Of a DNA stretch of 11,469 bases, positions 7,098-11,469 are shown piece after piece. The notes beneath the pieces are model-generated. The model ran no database searches. It was not told the origin of the DNA and saw nothing but the letters and a program-made list of their open reading frames with translations. Origin of the DNA: Methylacidiphilaceae bacterium UBA1321 (GTDB lineage: Bacteria; Verrucomicrobiota; Verrucomicrobiia; Methylacidiphilales; UBA1321); contig DBTH01000341.1 of assembly GCA_002306945.1 (NCBI GenBank), positions 1 to 11,469 on the forward strand, written 5' to 3'. The number at the start of each line of letters is the position of its first letter. Position 1 is the first letter of the stretch. Made by a program: the position numbers and the translations under genes.

Positions 7098-9938
7098 CTA
7101 ATTATCCTGCAACGTGGCCCGTCCCCAGACGCTGCGGTTCTTCGAATTGTCGGCGTTGCCATTCCACATGAGCTGGTGCTGCCGGGCTTCGCCATCGTCG
7201 CTATTGTCAACCGAGACATCGAAGGACAATTCCATTCCCGACTTCGGCTCGATTCCGAGAGCCTTCCACGGCAGGGTCACTCCGAGGGTATACCCGTCAC
7301 CGCTGACTTCCGGGATCACCACGACAGGGCAGAGCTTCGAATCGTCAGCATGATCTACAATATAGACTTCGGGCGTTTTCCCGGCTCCGATTAAGATCTG
7401 GCGATCACTGAATATCATCGAGCCGGAAGCCTTCGTATCGCTGCCGATAAACAATTCGACACCATCTCCATTCCATAAACGATCTCCCTGCTTCGTATTC
7501 ATCCCCGGAGTCGGATCCTTGACTTGAATCAGAAAATAGAGATTCTGCTCGTCCCAACAGAGCCGGAAATCGCCGCGCAACTTCTCGTTTGCATTTCCAA
7601 AAACCAACCGGTTCGATTCAATGGGTTCCGCCGGTCGTCCCGGCCAATGGCTCGTGCTACCGTCCATCTTCATTCCCGGCAACGCACGCGGCACAGCCAC
7701 CCCTTTATTGGCTGCGCCTTTCGTATTGCCGTTAAACCGGGGATCGTCAAACGCGAAAGGTTTTTGCTTCCCCATCATCACGTCATAGATCCGTCCATTC
7801 GTCTCCCGGGCCGCATCGACCAATAACGCATAGGGACGATCCGCCACATCAACCAGACCCGTGTTATTTCCCTCGCCGTTGAACCCCTCGAAAAACCTGC
7901 CTGTGACCGATTGATCGCCGTAGATAAACCACTGCACCCCCACCACGCAAGGCAGGGCCGCCGACTGCTCGACATAATTGCGATACGCCTTGGCCCGTTC
8001 GGCTTGATCCTTGACCTTGGCTCCGCTCAATCCCGTATCGGGCGCGCTATAGTACCATTCGCTCAAAATGATCGGCTTGCCGCCACTCCACGCGCTCACC
8101 CGCTTGAGAAAGGCGGTGTCGATTCCGTAGGTATAGTAATTGACACTGACCACATCGGTGTACTTGCCACTGACGCGCACCGCTGTTTCATTATTGGAAG
8201 TTCCCGGAGTCAAACGACTGCCGATCAACAAGTGATTCGAGTCGTACTTGCGGAACAGGCGTTCCACCATCGAATAGTACGTCTCAAGATACAACCGGTA
8301 AAACTCCTCCATGTCCGCAGCGGCGGCGGACGTCCGGATAAACAGCGGCTCCTCTTTCAAGGCATCGAAATCGGCAAACGGCCTGGCGGGATTCCACGCT
8401 GCATTGAACTTCGCAACATCCCGATACTTGTCTTGCAACATCTGCACCAACCGTCCCTTTGCCGCCACCTTGCTGGCCTTGTAAGCAGCGATTTTCTTGG
8501 GCAAATCCTCGAAATGTTGTTCGTTGCCGTAAAAATAACCGATCAACAGCGGATCCTTGGCCCGCTTCGCAATGACCTTGGCAAATCGGGTGTCCAGCAC
8601 TTGCTCGGTTCCCGGCACAAACGGATCCATCAGCATCGCGGCACCCAGGCGATCCGGCAATAGCTCGATCCCCTCCCCTTTGTTCAAGGGCAGGAAATTC
8701 ACCGTCGGAAAATTCAGCTCGCGCATGCTTTCCGTATCGGAAGAGAAAGCCCCTGCGCTATTGAATCCCCATTGCCTCAGCCGCTTCACCGCCTGCCCGG
8801 TCCATTCTTCCACGGAAAACGGATGGCCGAATTTGCGAATCCAGTTGGCCGCGTAAAACGAGAAAATTCCCCAGTCCGGACGATCTTCGCGCCACGCGCT
8901 CAGGAATGTCCTATCGCTCTTTTCCGGGAGCCATTCGTAAATTTTTTCGCGACCGCCTACCCTGGTGAAATCGTCCGTCCTCGCTATTCCACAGACACCC
9001 AATTGGAAAAAGAGATTACCCTCCGGCGTCACCAACACCGCACGACCCTCCATGTTCTCCAAATGGAAAAATCCCGTCTTCTTCAGTTTGTACCGATCTC
9101 CGCTTCCGGCCAAACCGCCATAAGAGTCCTGTTTCGAATCCAGATTATACGCAGCCCATTCCGCGAGATCCCTGACTCCATCTTTCTTCAATTCCTCATC
9201 ACTCTTGACCTTGCCCGGATACTCCTTCGCGACACGTTGCCCGTATCGGTCGATCAGAAAAGTGGAGCCACTGGCAACCTTCGCGTCACCGGGCGATTTT
9301 CCCGCCGCTACAGCTCCGGTGGACGTATCTGAAACAGCCTCCACCTTGATTGTGAAACTGCTTTTACCCTGCTGTGAAGAGAATTTAAAATAATAGATAT
9401 ACGCAAAGACATCCCAGTTAAAAACACGATTGTCCTGCACCTGTTGATAATCTCCCGGCATCACCAGCCGGATGCCTGTGCCGGAGGAATCCCACACCGA
9501 CAAGCTTTCCGCCCACCCGTCGCCCACAATCTGTTTTCCTTTCGTCTCGGGAAACAAAATTGCCGCCTTTTTACCGAGCGCAAACTTCCCTCCGCCACCA
9601 AGCCGGATCGGCAAATGCATCACGAAAACAAAACTCCTGGCCTGACTCGGCAGATTCGAAAACGAGATCGCCGCCGAACTCTTGCCTGTCAGCTTTATTT
9701 GCAATTCCGCACCGGACGGATACTTCGCTACAACCACTCCATCCTTGCATTCCGCCGCTGCTTTTTCGCCCTTGTAATCCTTGTCCCCTAGGCTCAAGCC
9801 CGGCACCTCAAAGATCAACTGCCCCAAAGTGCCGCCATCGATTTCAATGCCCTTATCACTTAAAGAAAGCTGAGGTTCCGCACAGCAAACAACGAGCGAT
9901 AAAAAAAAGAAGAAAGTAGAACAGCGTAAAGAATTCAT
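7098..9938 (-). CDS. Secreted multidomain glycoside hydrolase, GH50 agarase/beta-galactosidase-like, with C-terminal CBM9-like domain
   Basis: A 946-residue exported enzyme. Residues 1-20 are a signal peptide (poly-Phe/Leu core, cleavage near CCA-EPQ). Residues about 21-230 look like an N-terminal beta-sandwich. The catalytic region (about 285-725) is a clan GH-A-like TIM barrel: VLVTPEGNLFFQLGV (301-315), candidate acid/base Glu473 in GYFYGNEQ, candidate nucleophile Glu627 in PIILSEWYY, then VGVQWFIYGDQ (666-676), TGRFFEGFNGEGNNTGLVDV and DRPY. The order, the 154-residue gap between the two Glu and the late GEGNNTGLVD segment are most like GH50 agarases; GH42 or an unclassified relative is possible. 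Residues about 757-946 resemble a CBM9-type module (LCWDEQNLYFLIQVKD, LWNGDGVELFIG, LPWKALG). The start is forced: the upstream frame has no start codon before a stop. The substrate is unknown; a galactan-type polymer is an inference. The gene has a candidate LacI operator and promoter upstream. Confidence 0.85.
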   Translation of the reverse strand: MNSLRCSTFFFFLSLVVCCAEPQLSLSDKGIEIDGGTLGQLIFEVPGLSLGDKDYKGEKAAAECKDGVVVAKYPSGAELQIKLTGKSSAAISFSNLPSQARSFVFVMHLPIRLGGGGKFALGKKAAILFPETKGKQIVGDGWAESLSVWDSSGTGIRLVMPGDYQQVQDNRVFNWDVFAYIYYFKFSSQQGKSSFTIKVEAVSDTSTGAVAAGKSPGDAKVASGSTFLIDRYGQRVAKEYPGKVKSDEELKKDGVRDLAEWAAYNLDSKQDSYGGLAGSGDRYKLKKTGFFHLENMEGRAVLVTPEGNLFFQLGVCGIARTDDFTRVGGREKIYEWLPEKSDRTFLSAWREDRPDWGIFSFYAANWIRKFGHPFSVEEWTGQAVKRLRQWGFNSAGAFSSDTESMRELNFPTVNFLPLNKGEGIELLPDRLGAAMLMDPFVPGTEQVLDTRFAKVIAKRAKDPLLIGYFYGNEQHFEDLPKKIAAYKASKVAAKGRLVQMLQDKYRDVAKFNAAWNPARPFADFDALKEEPLFIRTSAAAADMEEFYRLYLETYYSMVERLFRKYDSNHLLIGSRLTPGTSNNETAVRVSGKYTDVVSVNYYTYGIDTAFLKRVSAWSGGKPIILSEWYYSAPDTGLSGAKVKDQAERAKAYRNYVEQSAALPCVVGVQWFIYGDQSVTGRFFEGFNGEGNNTGLVDVADRPYALLVDAARETNGRIYDVMMGKQKPFAFDDPRFNGNTKGAANKGVAVPRALPGMKMDGSTSHWPGRPAEPIESNRLVFGNANEKLRGDFRLCWDEQNLYFLIQVKDPTPGMNTKQGDRLWNGDGVELFIGSDTKASGSMIFSDRQILIGAGKTPEVYIVDHADDSKLCPVVVIPEVSGDGYTLGVTLPWKALGIEPKSGMELSFDVSVDNSDDGEARQHQLMWNGNADNSKNRSVWGRATLQDN

Positions 9939-10018
9939 TGAGATTGAAAGATGGGAGTTGGCTTGCCTGATATTTCCTCCGGGATGTCTGAATTATTCGA
10001 GACATTATCAGTTGCCAT
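9935..10018 (-). CDS. Possible 27-codon leader ORF overlapping the hydrolase start
   Basis: An ATG at 10018 opens a 27-codon frame (beginning MATDNVSNN) whose TGA overlaps the hydrolase ATG as ATGA. The hydrolase has no ribosome binding site at normal distance; the only strong purine tract, GGAGGA, lies about 33 bases upstream inside this small frame. Terminating ribosomes could therefore restart at the hydrolase ATG. The peptide resembles nothing I recognise, and a frame of this size can occur by chance. Confidence 0.2.
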   Translation of the reverse strand: MATDNVSNNSDIPEEISGKPTPIFQSQ

Positions 10019-10021
10019 GCA

Positions 10022-10042
10022 CTATTCCATAATTATGCGCAT
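10022..10042 (-). CDS. Possible 6-codon upstream ORF in the hydrolase leader
   Basis: ATG at 10042 encodes MRIIME then TAG. This ATG occupies the same position, 62 bases from the outer edge of the inverted repeat, as the real start codon of the PEP-CTERM gene in the matching control region. It may be a relic of a shared ancestral leader-plus-start, or a short translated leader. There is no evidence of expression. Confidence 0.13.
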   Translation of the reverse strand: MRIIME

Positions 10043-10048
10043 GCTCAC

Positions 10049-10077
10049 TTTTTAAGCGACAATTCCGGCACAGCCAA
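10049..10077 (-). promoter_or_regulatory. Candidate promoter of the glycoside hydrolase gene (TTGGCT-N17-TAAAAA)
   Basis: On the minus strand TTGGCT (10077-10072) and TAAAAA (10054-10049) are 17 bases apart. Spacing, sequence and offset from the inverted repeat match the pair before the PEP-CTERM gene exactly, although the spacer bases have diverged. Transcription would start near 10042 and give a leader of roughly 100 bases. Confidence 0.5.
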
Positions 10078-10085
10078 CCTTATAT

Positions 10086-10104
10086 TTGCTTTCCAGTAAA
10101 ACAA
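10086..10104. promoter_or_regulatory. Candidate operator: 19-bp inverted repeat upstream of the hydrolase gene
   Basis: TTGTTTTACTGGAAAGCAA (minus strand) matches the site at 5920-5938 at 17 of 19 positions. One of the two changes breaks a symmetrical pair in the left arm (C to T), the other is in the central spacer, so the arms match at six of seven positions. It lies 8 bases upstream of the -35-like hexamer, as at the other site. It is the likely second target of the LacI regulator encoded downstream of the hydrolase. Confidence 0.57.
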
Positions 10105-10164
10105 AAAAACTGCCAATCGCACCAATCCAACACTGCTGCGACGTTCGTATTATCGTTTAATGTC

Positions 10165-10181
10165 TTTAGCAGTCTGCTAAA
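10165..10181. repeat. 17-bp perfect palindrome downstream of the helicase gene
   Basis: TTTAGCAGTCTGCTAAA is perfectly symmetrical around 10173. As RNA on the minus strand it would form a 7-bp stem with a three-base loop about 20 bases after the helicase stop. No U-tract follows directly, so it is at best a weak terminator; it could also be a protein-binding site. The surrounding 9939-10200 gap otherwise holds the hydrolase control region. Confidence 0.4.
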
Positions 10182-10200
10182 TAACAGATCTGCGAACGGC

Positions 10201-11469
10201 TCACCCCTGCCGGATCGTGCCGCGCTTACACCAGAGTTTACGACCTTTGAACTGGATACCGCTGAGTTTCGACAATATCAATTCGGCATGTTCGTCGGCA
10301 ACATCGACAAAAGATTGTTTCGGCTGGAGGCGAATGACGCCAACCACTTCCTTGGGCAATTTCGTCATGCCGACAATGACTCCGACGACATCACCGGGTT
10401 GGACATCGTGGTCACGACCCACACCGATAATCAACCGCGTCATGCCCGGTTCGTGTGAAACTTCCCCGGATGTGCGATCCGCCTTCCGTCCAGTGCCGGG
10501 GCTCTCGATGCGCGGACTATGTTGCGGCGGTTCGCTTCGTTCGTACCGCTGCCGGCGATCGGGCCGTTCGTGCCTGTCGGAACGGGAATATTCCTCCCGA
10601 GGACGTGAATAGAGCGCTTCCTCGCGGACGACCTCAACCGGCTTCACCGCTTCCGCACTGAAAATATGAATGAGGGCCGAGGCAATATCTGTCGCCAGAT
10701 AGCCCTGATCGAGCAGGCGGCTGATCATCGCATCCTGACGTTCGTATTTTCCCTCGACCAATGTCTGGCAGAGGGAATTGTAGAAACTGTTGGCGCGCTT
10801 CTCCTCGACCTCTTCTTCGGTGGGGATGCGTTCACGGCGGATCTTGGCCTTGGTGAAGCGGATGATGTTTTGCATCTTGTAGAGTTCGCGCCCCGACACA
10901 AAGGTGATCGCCCGTCCGCTGCGGCCCGCGCGCCCGGTGCGACCGATGCGGTGAATGTAATCTTCCCCGTCGTGCGGCAAGTCGTAATTAAACACGACCT
11001 CAATGTCGTCCACGTCGAGCCCGCGTGCAGCCACATCGGTCGCAATGAGAAATTCCAGGCCGCGGCGGCGGAACTTCCCGATGACGCGTTCGCGCATGGC
11101 CTGCGTCATATCGCCGTGCATTTTATCGGCGGCATAACCGCGGGCGATCAAATGTTCGGTGAGTTCGTCGACCATCATTTTCGTCGCGCAAAAAATAATG
11201 CTGAATTTAATGTCTTGCAGATCGATCAAGCGACAAAGAACGTCGAGCTTCATGCGGCGATCCATTTCGTAATAGACCTGCTCGATTGCGGGCATGGTCA
11301 ACGCCTGCGTCTCCACCGTGATGTTGACCGGCTTGCGGGTGAAGGTCTTGATCAACTCCTGAATTTGTCGCGGTATTGTGGCGGAAAAGAAAACGGTCTG
11401 GCGTTCCTTCGGCGCCTTGCTCAATACCGTGCGAATGTCGTCGACGAATCCCATGTCGAGCATGCGGTC
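10201..11469 (-). CDS. DEAD-box ATP-dependent RNA helicase, DeaD/DbpA-like (N-terminus cut by window edge)
   Basis: The frame is open to the right edge, with 422 residues visible. The first visible residue is the last Asp of the DEAD box, followed by RMLDMGF. Further helicase motifs in order: SAT (FFSATIP, about residue 27), IIFCATK (motif IV, about 89), FLIATDVAARGLDVDD (motif V, about 140-155) and HRIGRTGRAGRSG (motif VI, about 173-185). After the helicase core comes a helical segment, an Arg/Glu/Ser-rich linker (about 285-335) and a final domain of about 75 residues (TRLIIGVGRDHDVQPGDVVGVI, ending WCKRGTIRQG) resembling the DbpA-type RNA-binding domain shared by DeaD/CsdA and DbpA. It unwinds RNA in the cytoplasm, probably in ribosome assembly or RNA decay. 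The missing N-terminal domain prevents choosing a gene name. It shows no functional link to the carbohydrate genes. Confidence 0.95.
   Translation of the reverse strand, partial: DRMLDMGFVDDIRTVLSKAPKERQTVFFSATIPRQIQELIKTFTRKPVNITVETQALTMPAIEQVYYEMDRRMKLDVLCRLIDLQDIKFSIIFCATKMMVDELTEHLIARGYAADKMHGDMTQAMRERVIGKFRRRGLEFLIATDVAARGLDVDDIEVVFNYDLPHDGEDYIHRIGRTGRAGRSGRAITFVSGRELYKMQNIIRFTKAKIRRERIPTEEEVEEKRANSFYNSLCQTLVEGKYERQDAMISRLLDQGYLATDIASALIHIFSAEAVKPVEVVREEALYSRPREEYSRSDRHERPDRRQRYERSEPPQHSPRIESPGTGRKADRTSGEVSHEPGMTRLIIGVGRDHDVQPGDVVGVIVGMTKLPKEVVGVIRLQPKQSFVDVADEHAELILSKLSGIQFKGRKLWCKRGTIRQG

Noticed and set aside
7911..8663. A 250-codon open frame on the plus strand inside the hydrolase gene
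   Set aside because: It lies wholly antisense to a gene with clear domains, its protein has no recognisable motif or low-complexity-free core, and it has no ribosome binding site; it is a mirror of codon usage on the other strand.
9900..9908. Run of eight A (T on the coding strand) in the hydrolase signal peptide, and a similar run near 3601 in protein C, as phase-variable tracts
   Set aside because: Eight bases is short for slippage, both frames are intact, and poly-Phe in a signal peptide explains the first run.
5874..10104. The two 65-base similar regions as ends of a transposon or integrated cassette
   Set aside because: They are in direct orientation, no transposase or integrase lies between them, and similarity is concentrated in operator and promoter elements, which fits regulatory conservation.
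10105..10150. T-rich stretch near the hydrolase operator as an intrinsic terminator of the helicase gene
   Set aside because: Only a 5-bp TCGCA/TGCGA stem with a 15-base loop precedes the T-run, with a seven-base gap; not convincing.

Overview
The window comes from a Verrucomicrobiota bacterium (Opitutales, Chthoniobacterales or a relative). The main evidence is three adjacent members of the Verru_Chthon cassette, a set of pseudopilin-like proteins first defined in Verrucomicrobium and Chthoniobacter. A PEP-CTERM protein, a LacI-type regulator with a variant hinge, a secreted glycoside hydrolase and mostly poor Shine-Dalgarno sequences fit this group. Every gene is on the minus strand, so transcription runs from high to low coordinates. 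No intergenic gap exceeds 262 bases, and no RNA gene, CRISPR array or transposase is visible.

From right to left (direction of transcription): 11469-10201 is the C-terminal part of a DEAD-box RNA helicase with a DbpA-type RNA-binding tail, probably unrelated housekeeping. A 262-base regulatory gap follows. Next is a 946-residue secreted glycoside hydrolase (GH50 agarase-like barrel plus a C-terminal CBM9-like domain, 9938-7098), then a LacI-family regulator (7013-5976), a PEP-CTERM cell-surface protein (5876-5103), a small secreted galactose-binding-like (CBM-like) protein (5030-4473), and then Verru_Chthon cassette proteins B (4429-3980), C (3973-2963) and A (2975 to beyond base 1). B, C and A are tightly packed or overlapping and are surely one transcription unit; cassette protein D is not in the window.

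The best new observation is a pair of matching control regions, one before the hydrolase and one before the PEP-CTERM gene. They align without gaps over about 65 bases. Each carries a 19-bp inverted repeat (TTGCTTTACGGGAAAGCAA and a two-base variant), then a TTGGCY-N17-TAAAAR promoter-like pair at the same offset, and an ATG at the same place. The LacI gene lies between the two controlled genes, so it is the natural candidate to bind both sites.

Together this reads as a carbohydrate-utilisation locus: a sugar-responsive LacI regulator controlling a secreted polysaccharide hydrolase and a surface PEP-CTERM protein, next to a carbohydrate-binding protein and a dedicated pseudopilin set that may build a type II secretion-like or surface apparatus. 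The polysaccharide and the cassette's function cannot be read from the sequence.
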